This document shows, piece by piece, positions 1 through 8,384 of a stretch of 32,601 nucleotides of DNA. Source of the DNA: Sulfurimonas sp. (GTDB lineage Bacteria > Campylobacterota > Campylobacteria > Campylobacterales > Sulfurimonadaceae). The DNA lies in the NCBI GenBank assembly GCA_027083475.1, contig JALWON010000007.1:1-32601 (forward strand), in the 5' to 3' direction. The notes under the pieces are model-generated. The model was given only the letters and a program-made list of their open reading frames with translations, was not told where the DNA came from and did no database searches. The position numbers and the translations under genes were made by a program. The first letter of the stretch is position 1, and each line of letters begins with the position of its first letter.

Positions 1-386
1 GATAAAAATTGCGAAACGATAGGCATAGAGACACCCGATTGGGGGTCGATGGCACTTGCCATAGAAAAACCCATCATAAAAGATATTTGTCCTCCCGCAA
101 AAGTGATAACATTGTAGGCAAGTTGGAGCACAATGCCAACGGCTAAGCCTAAAAGGAGTTCGCTGAGTATAGCAAGTACGATATTGGGGAGAGTAATGCT
201 AATCGCAAGCGGGGGCATGGAGTTGTAAAAAACCACACTAAAAAAGAAAGCTAAAGCAGCTTTAATATTCATAGGGATATTTTTGTGTGAAAAAATGGGT
301 GTTGCCATAAAAAGAGCGCCAAAACGAAAAAAGAGGAGGACAAAACCGACAATATTTGTTTCGTTAAATATGACTGCCCATTGCAT
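1..386 (-). CDS. fliR: Flagellar export-gate protein FliR (N-terminal part, cut by window edge)
   Basis: FliR is a polytopic inner-membrane subunit of the flagellar type III export gate and works with FliP and FliQ. About 128 codons are visible, starting at ATG 386 with the residues MQWAVIFNETNIVGF. They contain three hydrophobic stretches, FRFGALFMATPIFSHKNIP, a second helix around residues 42-56 and a third around residues 69-95. A conserved AGGQ-type loop follows, with the sequence FAGGQISFMMGFSMASAIDP typical of FliR. The gene continues beyond position 1. It starts only 4 bp after the ABC ATPase stop, so its ribosome-binding site lies inside that gene and the two are probably translationally coupled. 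The order rpsB, tsf, ABC ATPase, fliR is, from memory, also seen in Campylobacter, which supports both the identity and the phylum. Confidence 0.9.
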   Translation of the reverse strand, partial: MQWAVIFNETNIVGFVLLFFRFGALFMATPIFSHKNIPMNIKAALAFFFSVVFYNSMPPLAISITLPNIVLAILSELLLGLAVGIVLQLAYNVITFAGGQISFMMGFSMASAIDPQSGVSMPIVSQFL

Positions 387-390
387 TGTA

Positions 391-1035
391 TTACTTTATT
401 TGTATGAGTGATTTATTTTCTAGCTTATAGACTTTGTCACATAAATTGGCTAAGTCTGTGTCGTGTGTCACAAGTAACATGCCTGCATCATTTTCTTGGG
501 TGTAGTGAAAGAAAAGTTCCATAACTTCATGGGCTGTTTTGGTGTCGAGGTTACCTGTAGGCTCATCGGCAAAAATGAGTGTTGGTTTTTTTGTCAAAAC
601 ACGTGCAATAGAGACTCGCTGTTGCTGTCCGCCTGAGAGTTGGGTCACTTTTTGTTGCATGGTTTCTTGAATGTGTAGCTGTGCTAAAAGATTTGTATCA
701 ATGGCTTGTTGAGACAAAAGCTGTGCTACTTCTAAGTTTTCATAGGCACTAAAGCCTTTAAAAAGATAGTGTGATTGAAAAACAAGACCAAGGGAGTTGC
801 GTTTGAGTGCGGCTAATTCTGTACTCTCTAGTTTGTAGATATTTTTTCCAAGTATCTCGACGGTGCCTTTGTCTGGTTGTAAAAGGCTGGAGAGTATATG
901 TAAAAGTGTGGATTTTCCACTGCCACTCATTCCAACAATAGCAATAGATTCATGGGTGTTGAGTGTTAAAGATACATTTGAAAAGAGTTCACATTCAAAA
1001 GTATGTGAGAGTTGTGTGGCTTGGAGGAGTTTCAT
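391..1035 (-). CDS. LolD/MacB-type ABC transporter ATP-binding protein
   Basis: This is a 214-residue cytoplasmic ATPase of the LolD/MacB/FtsE class, which powers lipoprotein release or mechanotransmission rather than solute transport. Visible motifs are Walker A GMSGSGKST (about residues 35-43), the Q-loop VFQSHYLF, the signature LSGGQQQR (about 133-140), Walker B LIFADEPTGNLD and the switch His in LLVTHD. The length is normal for the class. No permease gene is adjacent, so the partner must lie elsewhere. It sits 15 bp downstream of tsf and 4 bp upstream of fliR, in one minus-strand operon. The substrate cannot be read from the sequence. LolD is the nearest guess, but the symbol is withheld because no lolC or lolE is in view. 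Confidence 0.85.
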   Translation of the reverse strand: MKLLQATQLSHTFECELFSNVSLTLNTHESIAIVGMSGSGKSTLLHILSSLLQPDKGTVEILGKNIYKLESTELAALKRNSLGLVFQSHYLFKGFSAYENLEVAQLLSQQAIDTNLLAQLHIQETMQQKVTQLSGGQQQRVSIARVLTKKPTLIFADEPTGNLDTKTAHEVMELFFHYTQENDAGMLLVTHDTDLANLCDKVYKLENKSLIQIK

Positions 1036-1050
1036 GGCTAAGCGAAACGC

Positions 1051-2106
1051 TTAAGCCATTTGTGCCGCAACTTCCGCTGCGAAATCATCTTCTTTTTTCT
1101 CGATACCTTCACCAACTTCAAGACGAATAAAATCAGTAATCTCAGCTGTTCCACCGAGTGCTTTTGCAGCATCTTCAACTGCTTGAGCGACTGTTTTTTT
1201 ATCATCAAGAACGTATGCTTGGTCAAGAAGTGCTTGTTCTTTGTCTAATGTTGTATTATCAGAAATAAAACGTGCTAAAGAACCAGGAATGATTTTGTCC
1301 CAGATTTTTTCAGGTTTGTTTTGTGCTTTAAGCATCTCTTTGATGTCTGCTTCAGCTTGTGCCATAACTTCATCAGTGAGTTGCATCATTGAGACATATT
1401 GTGGTACATTTTTCAAAGGTTTTTTCAAGCGAGCGAGTTCTTCATTCTCTTTTTTAATCGCTTCAATTCTTCCTTTTGTTTCGCTCTCTACATACTCAGC
1501 ATCAAAATCTTTGTAAGAGAGTGTTGTAGGTTTCATTGCAGAAGCATGCATTGCAATTTGCTTTAAAGTATCTCTAATACCTTCAGCAGTTTTTGCACTG
1601 TCACATTTTGCTTTTACAATAACAGCAATACGGTTGTTTGAGTGCACATAAGCATTCATTGCAACTGTATCATCTTCAGCTTCTAATGTGCCAAAACGAC
1701 GAAGTTCAATTTTTTCACCAATCTTTGCAACAGTCTCTGTGAAGTAAGTACCAAACTCACTTGACATAACATCTGTAACATCTGATGGGTTTTTGCTGTA
1801 AACTTCTTCTGTAGTTTTGAGTACAAGGTTTTGAAAACCTTCATTTTTAGAAACAAAGTCAGTCTCTGAGTTAATCTCAACAACAGTTGCTTTAGAGAAA
1901 TCATCAGCAATTTTAAGTCCTACAAGACCTTCTGCTGCAACTCTATCTGCTTTTTTTGCTGCTTTTGCAATACCACGTTCTTTTAAAAGTTCTGTTGCTT
2001 TTGCCATGTCTCCATCAGCTTCCACTAAAACTTTTTTACAATCCATCATCGGTGCATCAGTTGCTGAACGCAACTCTTTTACCATTGCTGCTGTAATTTT
2101 TGCCAT
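1051..2106 (-). CDS. tsf: Elongation factor Ts
   Basis: EF-Ts is the guanine-nucleotide exchange factor that recycles EF-Tu. The 351-residue protein begins MAKITAAMVKELRSATDAPMMDCKKVLVE, the UBA-like N-terminal domain with the TDAPMMDCK motif that contacts EF-Tu. The core motifs SETDFVSKNEGF (about residues 79-90) and the IAVIVKAKCD repeat follow. It is longer than the E. coli protein (about 283 residues), because of an insert in the dimerisation region (about 205-300), a length usual in Campylobacterota. It starts 2 bp after the rpsB stop, the classic rpsB-tsf pair, so it is probably co-transcribed from the rpsB promoter. Confidence 0.97.
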   Translation of the reverse strand: MAKITAAMVKELRSATDAPMMDCKKVLVEADGDMAKATELLKERGIAKAAKKADRVAAEGLVGLKIADDFSKATVVEINSETDFVSKNEGFQNLVLKTTEEVYSKNPSDVTDVMSSEFGTYFTETVAKIGEKIELRRFGTLEAEDDTVAMNAYVHSNNRIAVIVKAKCDSAKTAEGIRDTLKQIAMHASAMKPTTLSYKDFDAEYVESETKGRIEAIKKENEELARLKKPLKNVPQYVSMMQLTDEVMAQAEADIKEMLKAQNKPEKIWDKIIPGSLARFISDNTTLDKEQALLDQAYVLDDKKTVAQAVEDAAKALGGTAEITDFIRLEVGEGIEKKEDDFAAEVAAQMA

Positions 2107-2108
2107 AA

Positions 2109-2891
2109 TTATGCTTCCTCTGTCGCTGCTACTTCTTCAGTGGCAGTTGCTTCTTGTGCTACTTCTTCTTGTGCTACTTCTTCTTCTGTTTGCTCTTCTT
2201 CCTCTGGTGCATCTGCGAGGGCTTTTCCTTCGTTGATAGCGGCTGTCATTTCACGACAGAAGAGTTGAATAGAACGGATTGCATCATCATTTCCTGGGAT
2301 TGGGTAATCAATAAGATCTGGATCACAGTTTGTATCAAGTGGTGCAACGATTGGGATGTTTAAACATCTTGCTTCTAAAACAGCGATGTGCTCTTTGACT
2401 GCATCAACAACAAATAGCATATCTGGAAGTTTTTTCATGTTACGAATACCACCAAAATACATTTCAAGTTTTTCTTTCTTACGAGAAAGCATTAATGCTT
2501 CTTTTTTTGTAAGTAAATCAATTTGACCATTTTCTTGCATTTGTGTAATCACATCAAGTTTACGGATAGACTTTTGAATTGTTGGGAAGTTTGTAAGCAT
2601 ACCCCCTAACCATCTGTTGTCTACATACGGCATGTTACAAGCAATTGCTGCTTCTCTTACAGAGTTACGTGCTTGTTTTTTTGTACCAACAAAAAGAACA
2701 GTTTGTCCTTCAGCAGCAGCATCCATGACAATTTTATATGTATTACGGAAATAACGTAAAGTTTTTTGTAAATCAATAATATAAATGTTTTTACGAACAC
2801 CAAAGATGTATTTTTTCATTTTTGGGTTCCAACGACGTGTTTGGTGTCCGAAGTGTACACCACATTCTAAGAGGTCTTTCATAGTTACCAT
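2109..2891 (-). CDS. rpsB: 30S ribosomal protein uS2
   Basis: Ribosomal protein S2 of the small subunit. The N-terminus MVTMKDLLECGVHFGHQTRRWNPKM and the core VDNRWLGGMLTNFPTIQKSI are hallmark S2 sequences, and DTNCDPDLIDYPIPGNDDAIRSI is the conserved C-terminal block. The 260-residue protein ends in a low-complexity Glu/Ala/Thr tail (about residues 224-260) made of EEVAQE and ATEEVAAT repeats. This acidic tail is common in this phylum. The first ATG (2891) is chosen because AAGGAT stands 6 nt upstream. An in-frame ATG three codons later is possible. It is the first gene of the rpsB-tsf-ABC-fliR operon. Confidence 0.97.
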   Translation of the reverse strand: MVTMKDLLECGVHFGHQTRRWNPKMKKYIFGVRKNIYIIDLQKTLRYFRNTYKIVMDAAAEGQTVLFVGTKKQARNSVREAAIACNMPYVDNRWLGGMLTNFPTIQKSIRKLDVITQMQENGQIDLLTKKEALMLSRKKEKLEMYFGGIRNMKKLPDMLFVVDAVKEHIAVLEARCLNIPIVAPLDTNCDPDLIDYPIPGNDDAIRSIQLFCREMTAAINEGKALADAPEEEEQTEEEVAQEEVAQEATATEEVAATEEA

Positions 2892-2958
2892 AGGGTATCC
2901 TTAAGTTGCATTGTTTCGTGCAAAGAGATTTTGTTAGTTGGCTTTGAAGATGTCGGAC

Positions 2959-2964
2959 AATATA
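2959..2964 (-). promoter_or_regulatory. Candidate -10 box for the rpsB operon
   Basis: The 154-bp gap between the GGDEF-EAL gene and rpsB must hold the promoter of the ribosomal operon. On the minus strand a TATATT box lies here about 70 nt before the start codon, preceded by a T-rich stretch as is usual for Campylobacterota sigma-70 promoters. A 5-bp hairpin (CCTCT/AGAGG with an A4 loop) at 2966-2979 lies just upstream of it. The long leader could carry S2 autoregulation, but nothing in it proves this. Confidence 0.35.
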
Positions 2965-3045
2965 CCTCTAAAAAGAGGGTTGCACTAACTTTTTGACATA
3001 ATCTGTGAATATTTTCTTGTACTTTAGAGAAGAAAAATCGTGGAA

Positions 3046-5784
3046 TTATACAGAAAGTTTGTTTAAATTTTGCATAAACTCTTCAAACTCTTTGGCTGGA
3101 AGTGGTTTGGAGTAGTAGTAGCCTTGAATTTCATCACAGCCTTGCGTTTTGAGGTAGTTGAGTTGCTCTGTTGTTTCTACACCTTCGGCAATGGTTGTGA
3201 GTCCTAAACCTTTTGCCATGGAAATGATAGAGTTTACAATGGCATTGTCGTCTGTATCGTTTGGTATATCACGAACAAAAGATTGGTCAATTTTGAGTTT
3301 ATAGACCTTAAATTTTTTCAAATAACTTAAGGAGGAGTAGCCTGTTCCAAAATCATCTATAGACATACGAATGCCTTTGGCATGGAGTGCATTCATGGTC
3401 TCTATGACATACTCAGGGTTTTTCATGGCAACACGTTCGGTGAGTTCGAGTTCTAGGTACTGCGATGCTAAGCCTACTTCATTGAGTATATCTTCTACCC
3501 ATTGAGTGATGTTTGGATTGCGAAATTGTACGGCTGAAATATTGACAGCAATGAGAAGTGGCGGCTCTCCCGCATCCATCCATGCTTTTACTTGTCGTGT
3601 TGCCTCTTTTAAGACCCACTCCCCAATAGGAATAATAAATCCATTGGCTTCGGCAATCGGGATAAACTCATCAGGAGGGATAAAACCCAGTTGTGGATGT
3701 TTCCAGCGAATGAGGGCTTCTGCCCCAACGAGTTTTTGTGTTTTTGCATCTACCTGTGGTTGGTAATAGACTTCAAGTTCATTGTTCTCAATAGCATGAT
3801 GCATTTCATTGGAGAGTTGCAGATGTCGGCTTGCAATTTCATGCATGGTTTGCGTGTAAAAGTGGTACCTGTTTTTTCCCTCTTCTTTGGCTTTATACAT
3901 TGCAGTATCTGCATTTTTGGCTAAAGTTTCGAGGCAATCTCCATTTTCTGGGTAGATGGTAATGCCAATGGAGAGGGAGGTATGGAGTTCTTGCCCTTCA
4001 TAGAGAAAAGGTTCTGCACTGAGTGCTAAGAGTTTTTGCGCTATTTGTGAGGCCGCTTTGGCATCGGTATTTGGGAAAAGGAGTAAAAATTCATCACCAC
4101 CTTGTCTTGCGATGATATCTTCATCACGAGAAACAGTTTGAAATCTCTTCGCTACTTCTTGTAAGAGAATATCACCTACAGAATGACCTAAGGTGTCATT
4201 AATCTCTTTAAAATTGTCCAAATCTACAAACATTAGGGCAAAATGCTCTTTGGAGCGTTCACTTCTGCTGAGTACTTGTGTAAAGTGGGTTTCAAAAAGG
4301 GAACGGTTGGCTAAGTGTGTGAGTGCATCGTAGTTGGCGAGTTGGTAGATGTGTGCATCAGTCTCTTCTTGGCGCTGTGCTTTTTTGAAATTATCGAGGG
4401 CAAAATTGAGCTCTAATTGCATCTTTTCAAAAAGTTTGCGAATTTTGGCTGTGAAGTATTTGCCTGCTTGTGAGTAGATGACTAAAATTGCCACGATTTC
4501 ACCCTCTTGTTTGAGGGGAATACCTACTGCACTTGCTAAGTTGTATTTTTTTGCAGCTGCATGCCATGGTGTACTTTTGAGGGAAGTTTGAAAATCCATA
4601 AAGTATTGGATTTCTTGTGTTAAGTAGGCTTGTCCTGCAGGACCTTTGGCTAAAGGGCTTTGTGGGTCTATAGAGAGGTGCAGGGAGTTGACATACTCAG
4701 AAGCCTCACCTGCCACAGCACAAATTTTGAGTTCTTGCGTTTTTTTGTTTGGAAGCCCTATCCAGGCAAGGGCAAATTCCCCGTAGGTTACTGTGTCTGT
4801 GCAGACTGTTTGAAAGAGGGATTCTTGTGTTTTTGCATGAATAATCGCTTGGTTGGAGTGGCTGAGGAGGGCATAAAGATTACTGAGTTGGGCATTGTGC
4901 TTGAGGAGTTCATGGAGTTGTTGTTGCGTTTTTTCTAAAAGTGCATAAATACTGTTTGGAACTTTTTTCTTGTGTGCAAATTGGGTGTGAAAAACTCCTT
5001 TTCCTATTTGGGAGAGTTGGTGATGGACTTCATGCAGTGGCGCCCCTAAGATGTTAAAGGCGACTTTTTTTAAGTGCCACAGTGTCAAAAGTAAAATAAG
5101 AATGTTGATAGCGAGTAAGAACTTACTCATTTTAGCAAAGAATTTTGCATTTTGAACATTTTTTGTTGTTCTTGTTTTGAGTAGTTGTGTAAATGCTGCA
5201 ATGGGTTGCATAATTGCTTTTTTTGCTTCATGGTATCTTGCATTAAAAAGAAGGTTGAGTGCCTTTTCTTGTGCTTCATGAGAATTTGGATTTTTTTCTA
5301 TGAGATGCATCGCCTGATACTCGATTTTTGTGAGGGCATCAGAGTTTTGTTTGGCTTCTTGGAGTTTTGCAAACTCTTCTCGTGAAAAGCCCGCTTGGCG
5401 CATTCTTTGCAAAAGAGAGCGTGGATGCTCTTCATTTGCACAGGGGCGTTTATCATCAAGCATGACAAGATCCCAGTAGATACTGTCATAGTCGATGGGA
5501 CGTGCTTTGAGACCATTGCGTATGTTTAAGATTTCTTGGTAGTGCTGTTTGTAAATGGGCTTTTTGGTTGCCACATAGGTGCGCACCATACGGGTTAAGT
5601 CATCAGAAGATTGTCGTAACTCTTGTGCAAGTTTAAAAGATTCAAGTTGAAAATGTGATGTTTTCTCAAGCTCTTTTTGTGCAAGGGCATAGAGAGAAAA
5701 AAAGAGCAAAAGAGCAAAAGAAGCAAGAAATGTATAAAAAATATTTTGCTCAATATTATAAAATGATTGCTTCTCTTGAGACAT
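3046..5784 (-). CDS. Membrane GAF-GGDEF-EAL protein (c-di-GMP synthesis/hydrolysis)
   Basis: A 912-residue dual-domain c-di-GMP enzyme. Membrane helix 1 (about residues 13-35) and helix 2 (about 221-240) enclose a periplasmic four-helix sensor of about 185 residues with a DDLTRMVRTYVAT motif. A short HAMP-like linker and coiled coil follow, then a GAF domain (about 305-465), GGDEF (about 485-642) and EAL (about 655-905). The cyclase site is intact (GGDEF 562-566) and has an inhibitory I-site (RDED 553-556). The phosphodiesterase site is also intact (EALIRW at 689, NIS, LELTE, and DDFGTGYSSL 810-819). Both activities are therefore possible, and which dominates cannot be told. It is the last gene of the mqnP-ftsW-murG run, 9 bp after bcp. 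Confidence 0.93.
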   Translation of the reverse strand: MSQEKQSFYNIEQNIFYTFLASFALLLFFSLYALAQKELEKTSHFQLESFKLAQELRQSSDDLTRMVRTYVATKKPIYKQHYQEILNIRNGLKARPIDYDSIYWDLVMLDDKRPCANEEHPRSLLQRMRQAGFSREEFAKLQEAKQNSDALTKIEYQAMHLIEKNPNSHEAQEKALNLLFNARYHEAKKAIMQPIAAFTQLLKTRTTKNVQNAKFFAKMSKFLLAINILILLLTLWHLKKVAFNILGAPLHEVHHQLSQIGKGVFHTQFAHKKKVPNSIYALLEKTQQQLHELLKHNAQLSNLYALLSHSNQAIIHAKTQESLFQTVCTDTVTYGEFALAWIGLPNKKTQELKICAVAGEASEYVNSLHLSIDPQSPLAKGPAGQAYLTQEIQYFMDFQTSLKSTPWHAAAKKYNLASAVGIPLKQEGEIVAILVIYSQAGKYFTAKIRKLFEKMQLELNFALDNFKKAQRQEETDAHIYQLANYDALTHLANRSLFETHFTQVLSRSERSKEHFALMFVDLDNFKEINDTLGHSVGDILLQEVAKRFQTVSRDEDIIARQGGDEFLLLFPNTDAKAASQIAQKLLALSAEPFLYEGQELHTSLSIGITIYPENGDCLETLAKNADTAMYKAKEEGKNRYHFYTQTMHEIASRHLQLSNEMHHAIENNELEVYYQPQVDAKTQKLVGAEALIRWKHPQLGFIPPDEFIPIAEANGFIIPIGEWVLKEATRQVKAWMDAGEPPLLIAVNISAVQFRNPNITQWVEDILNEVGLASQYLELELTERVAMKNPEYVIETMNALHAKGIRMSIDDFGTGYSSLSYLKKFKVYKLKIDQSFVRDIPNDTDDNAIVNSIISMAKGLGLTTIAEGVETTEQLNYLKTQGCDEIQGYYYSKPLPAKEFEEFMQNLNKLSV

Positions 5785-5793
5785 CTTTTTTCC

Positions 5794-6264
5794 CTACTCG
5801 GCTTGTAACTCTTGGAGTTTTTCTTTGACTTTTGCTACATGCTCTTTGACACGTACCTTTTCAAAAATAGCTCGGATGACTCCCTCAGGGTCTATAATGA
5901 ATGTTGTTCGTACAATGCCCATATACTCTTTGCCATAATTTTTTTTGAGTTGCCAAACACCATACTCTTGCATCATGTTGGTACTTTCATCACTCAAAAG
6001 CGTAATGCCGAGTGCTTTTTTTTCGATGAAGTTACGGTGTTTTTTCGTGCTGTCTGCACTCACCCCTAAAATGATGGCATCAAGGTCTGAAAAATCAGGG
6101 GCTGCCTCTGTAAACTCACAGGCTTCAGTGGTGCATCCAGGGGTGTTGTCACGAGGGTAGAAGTAAAGGACTATCCATTTCCCTTTTAAATCGCGAGAAC
6201 ATATCTCGACATCATCTTGGTTTGGTAGACAAAACGCAGGTGCTTCTTGGTTGATTGCTAACAT
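5794..6264 (-). CDS. bcp: Peroxiredoxin, thiol peroxidase Bcp/PrxQ type
   Basis: A cytoplasmic thioredoxin-fold peroxidase that reduces hydrogen peroxide and organic hydroperoxides. The 156-residue protein has the peroxidatic Cys44 in TPGCTTEACEF, with the resolving Cys49 five residues later. That is the atypical 2-Cys arrangement of the Bcp/PrxQ group. YFYPRDNTPGCT and the later TTFIIDPEGVIR block are family hallmarks, and the length is standard. It lies 9 bp after the DUF420 gene and 9 bp before the GGDEF-EAL gene, so it is probably expressed with the cell-wall operon. Confidence 0.95.
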   Translation of the reverse strand: MLAINQEAPAFCLPNQDDVEICSRDLKGKWIVLYFYPRDNTPGCTTEACEFTEAAPDFSDLDAIILGVSADSTKKHRNFIEKKALGITLLSDESTNMMQEYGVWQLKKNYGKEYMGIVRTTFIIDPEGVIRAIFEKVRVKEHVAKVKEKLQELQAE

Positions 6265-6273
6265 GTAAATTCC

Positions 6274-6765
6274 TTAATAAACAAAAAGTAAAAGATAGAC
6301 CCAAATACCGCTAAAAGAGGTCAAAATAATAGCTATAAAAGTTTTTGCTGCTAAAAGTTTATGGTGTCTTGATTTGGCTCCAGGGATGAGCTTTTTTTTA
6401 AATTGGATATTTGCATTGATAACAGTGAGTATCCAGTAAAAAAGCATGACAACAGCGATGAAAATGTGTAAGACTAAAATGATAGAAGCATAGGTATGTG
6501 AAACACCACTTCCCTGCATAAAAGCATCAAACCCTCCACCTACGCGGACACCTAGTTCAAAATAGCCAAGAACAATGACCGCTGCAACAAAAATGATATT
6601 TTGTGTCAAGGCATGTAAAACATACTGTTTTTTTCGTGCAAGTAAAATAGATGCAAAGACAATGAGGGGTAAAAAAACCACAATCAAAGTCACAAAATCC
6701 ATAAAAAATGGTGCACGTGTTCCAAGAAAACCCGCTTGGAACATATAATTCATTTTTTCTTGCAT
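6274..6765 (-). CDS. DUF420-like four-helix membrane protein
   Basis: A 163-residue integral membrane protein with four hydrophobic helices (about residues 22-43, 53-75, 88-110 and 137-158). His residues sit at membrane edges, in GVSHTY, VLHIF and SRHHKLL. The pattern fits DUF420. A Bacillus member of that family (CtaM/YozB) helps mature haem-copper oxidases, and whether this one does so is unknown. The start is placed at MQEKMNYM (6765), because AGGG stands 8 nt upstream and the gap to the preceding stop is then 4 bp. An upstream in-frame ATG at 6804 would give a 35-bp overlap and a polar N-terminus that looks unnatural. Confidence 0.7.
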   Translation of the reverse strand: MQEKMNYMFQAGFLGTRAPFFMDFVTLIVVFLPLIVFASILLARKKQYVLHALTQNIIFVAAVIVLGYFELGVRVGGGFDAFMQGSGVSHTYASIILVLHIFIAVVMLFYWILTVINANIQFKKKLIPGAKSRHHKLLAAKTFIAIILTSFSGIWVYLLLFVY

Positions 6766-6769
6766 AGTA

Positions 6770-7366
6770 TTACCCTCGCTTCTTTTGATACAAATAGTAG
6801 CCAATGCCTACAAACACTAAAGTAATGACAACCCCAAGGGTAATTTCATGTAGATACTCTGCAATTAAGGCTTGATTCTCTCCGATGATATACCCAAGAA
6901 GGGTGAGTACTAAAGCCCAAATCCCAGCACCTAAAGCGGTAAAAAGGGAAAATTGTGCCAGATTCATACGTGCTAAACCCGCAGGAATAGAGATAAGTTG
7001 GCGAATACCAGGAATGAGACGACCACTAAAAGTAGAGATGTGTCCATGTTTTTCAAAGAAGTTTTCCATTTTTAAGAGAGCTTCTTCTTTAATGAAAAAG
7101 TATTTTCCATAACGCAGGAGAAATTTTCTTCCTAAAGTGAGTGCTAAATAGTAGTTTATAAAGGCACCAACCATTGAGCCTGCAAGGGCTGAAAGCATAA
7201 TAAGTGCTATGCTCATTTCTCCTTGTGAGGCTAAATAGCCCGCAGGAATGAGGACTATTTCACTCGGAAAAGGGATAAAAGAGGACTCTATGGCCATCAT
7301 AATAAAGATGCCAAGATAGCCCCAGCTAAAGATGGCATCTACTAAAAGTTGTGCGAGTTCATGCAT
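6770..7366 (-). CDS. DedA family membrane protein (VTT domain)
   Basis: A 198-residue polytopic protein of the DedA/SNARE-associated superfamily. Members act in membrane homeostasis, and some recycle undecaprenyl phosphate or other lipid carriers. The hallmarks are ESSFIPFPSEIVLIPAGYLA (re-entrant loop, about residues 27-46) and GRLIPGIRQLISIPAGLARM (about 116-135), with hydrophobic helices between and a C-terminal helix ending in YYLYQKKRG. It overlaps murG by 8 bp. Placement beside murG and ftsW suits a role in lipid-carrier recycling during peptidoglycan synthesis, but that is an inference. Confidence 0.88.
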   Translation of the reverse strand: MHELAQLLVDAIFSWGYLGIFIMMAIESSFIPFPSEIVLIPAGYLASQGEMSIALIMLSALAGSMVGAFINYYLALTLGRKFLLRYGKYFFIKEEALLKMENFFEKHGHISTFSGRLIPGIRQLISIPAGLARMNLAQFSLFTALGAGIWALVLTLLGYIIGENQALIAEYLHEITLGVVITLVFVGIGYYLYQKKRG

Positions 7367-8384
7367 GTGTAAAATCCTTTTGTACTTCTTGTATCATTTG
7401 CGAAGCAACATTTATTGTACCATAGGAAAGTAATTTTTTGCTTTTTTCTTCTAAGGGCTCGTCTAAAATTGCTAAAAGTTGCTGTTGTAAGTCACTTTGT
7501 TCTCGTTGGCACCAACCCATCTCATTTTTGAGTATAAACGCAGCATTGTGAAACTGATGATCACCTGCTGCATAGGGGTAGGGAATGAAAAATGCCGGAC
7601 ATCCATTGGCTGTGAGCTCCCAGAGTGTGGAGGCTCCTGCTCGAGAGACGGCTAAATCTGCACGACTTATGAGCTTTGCAAGTGCAGGGGTAAACGCATA
7701 GAGTTCTACTTCTATATCTAAGTTTTTGTATGCTTTTTCTACCCGATCAAAATCGGATTCTCCTGCTTGATGGATGATGCTGATTCCTCGTTTGACTAAC
7801 TCTGGAGCAACACTGAGGGCTAAATCATTGATAGCTTTTGCCCCGTGACTCCCCCCTAAAAAGATAAGTGTCTCTAAGCTTTTTCGCACTCTTGCGTTTT
7901 TGTAAAAGAGTTCTTTGACAGGATAGCCTTGGATGGGAGAGTCTGGTGCATAAGCAGAAATAAAACTTTTTGCATAGGGTTTTAAGAGGGCATTGAGGCG
8001 TCCTGTGACAGCATTTTGTTCATGAATGTAGAGGGGAATGTGACGGCTGAGTGCAGCAAGTGCCCCAGGAGCAGCGGAGAAACCACCGACACTGTAAGTC
8101 GCGTCTATTTTGTGCTTTTGTAAGAGTTTGCGAGAGCGCATAAAGGCTTTGAAGATTTTTATAAGTGCTGTAATTTTTTTGAAACCTTTTTGATTGACAA
8201 CGCCTGTGGTGGGTAAGAAATAGACTGCATGAAAGGCACTGTTATGTTCAAAATATTTTCTATCTTGCCCCTGTGTGGAGCCGATAAAGATGCATTGGTG
8301 TCCTGCCTTATTTGCCGCTTCAAGCAGGGACTCTGCTATCATGAGGTGCCCTCCTGTCCCGCCACCTGTAATACAAAGTTTCAT
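7359..8384 (-). CDS. murG: UDP-N-acetylglucosamine transferase MurG (lipid II synthase)
   Basis: MurG adds GlcNAc to lipid I on the inner face of the cytoplasmic membrane and so makes lipid II. The 341-residue GT-B fold has the N-terminal loop GGGTGGHLM (residues 7-15), the acceptor-side motifs YSVGGFSAAPG and HEQNAVTGRLN, and the donor-site block LGGSHGAKAIND. SRAGASTLWELTANGCPAFFIPYP closes the C-terminal domain. It overlaps ftsW by ATGA, so the flippase/polymerase side and the lipid II synthase are translationally coupled. Confidence 0.96.
   Translation of the reverse strand: MKLCITGGGTGGHLMIAESLLEAANKAGHQCIFIGSTQGQDRKYFEHNSAFHAVYFLPTTGVVNQKGFKKITALIKIFKAFMRSRKLLQKHKIDATYSVGGFSAAPGALAALSRHIPLYIHEQNAVTGRLNALLKPYAKSFISAYAPDSPIQGYPVKELFYKNARVRKSLETLIFLGGSHGAKAINDLALSVAPELVKRGISIIHQAGESDFDRVEKAYKNLDIEVELYAFTPALAKLISRADLAVSRAGASTLWELTANGCPAFFIPYPYAAGDHQFHNAAFILKNEMGWCQREQSDLQQQLLAILDEPLEEKSKKLLSYGTINVASQMIQEVQKDFTHA

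Noticed and set aside
2006..2236. Plus-strand Leu-rich open frame opposite the rpsB tail and tsf start.
   Set aside because: It is the complement of the Glu/Ala repeats of S2 and has no ribosome-binding site.
2992..3030. TTGACA on the plus strand at 2992 as a -35 box for a plus-strand gene.
   Set aside because: No good -10 box at 16-18 bp and no plus-strand gene follows.
6766..6804. Longer N-terminus for the DUF420 protein starting at 6804.
   Set aside because: The added 13 residues overlap the DedA gene, and a strong AGGG site precedes the ATG at 6765.
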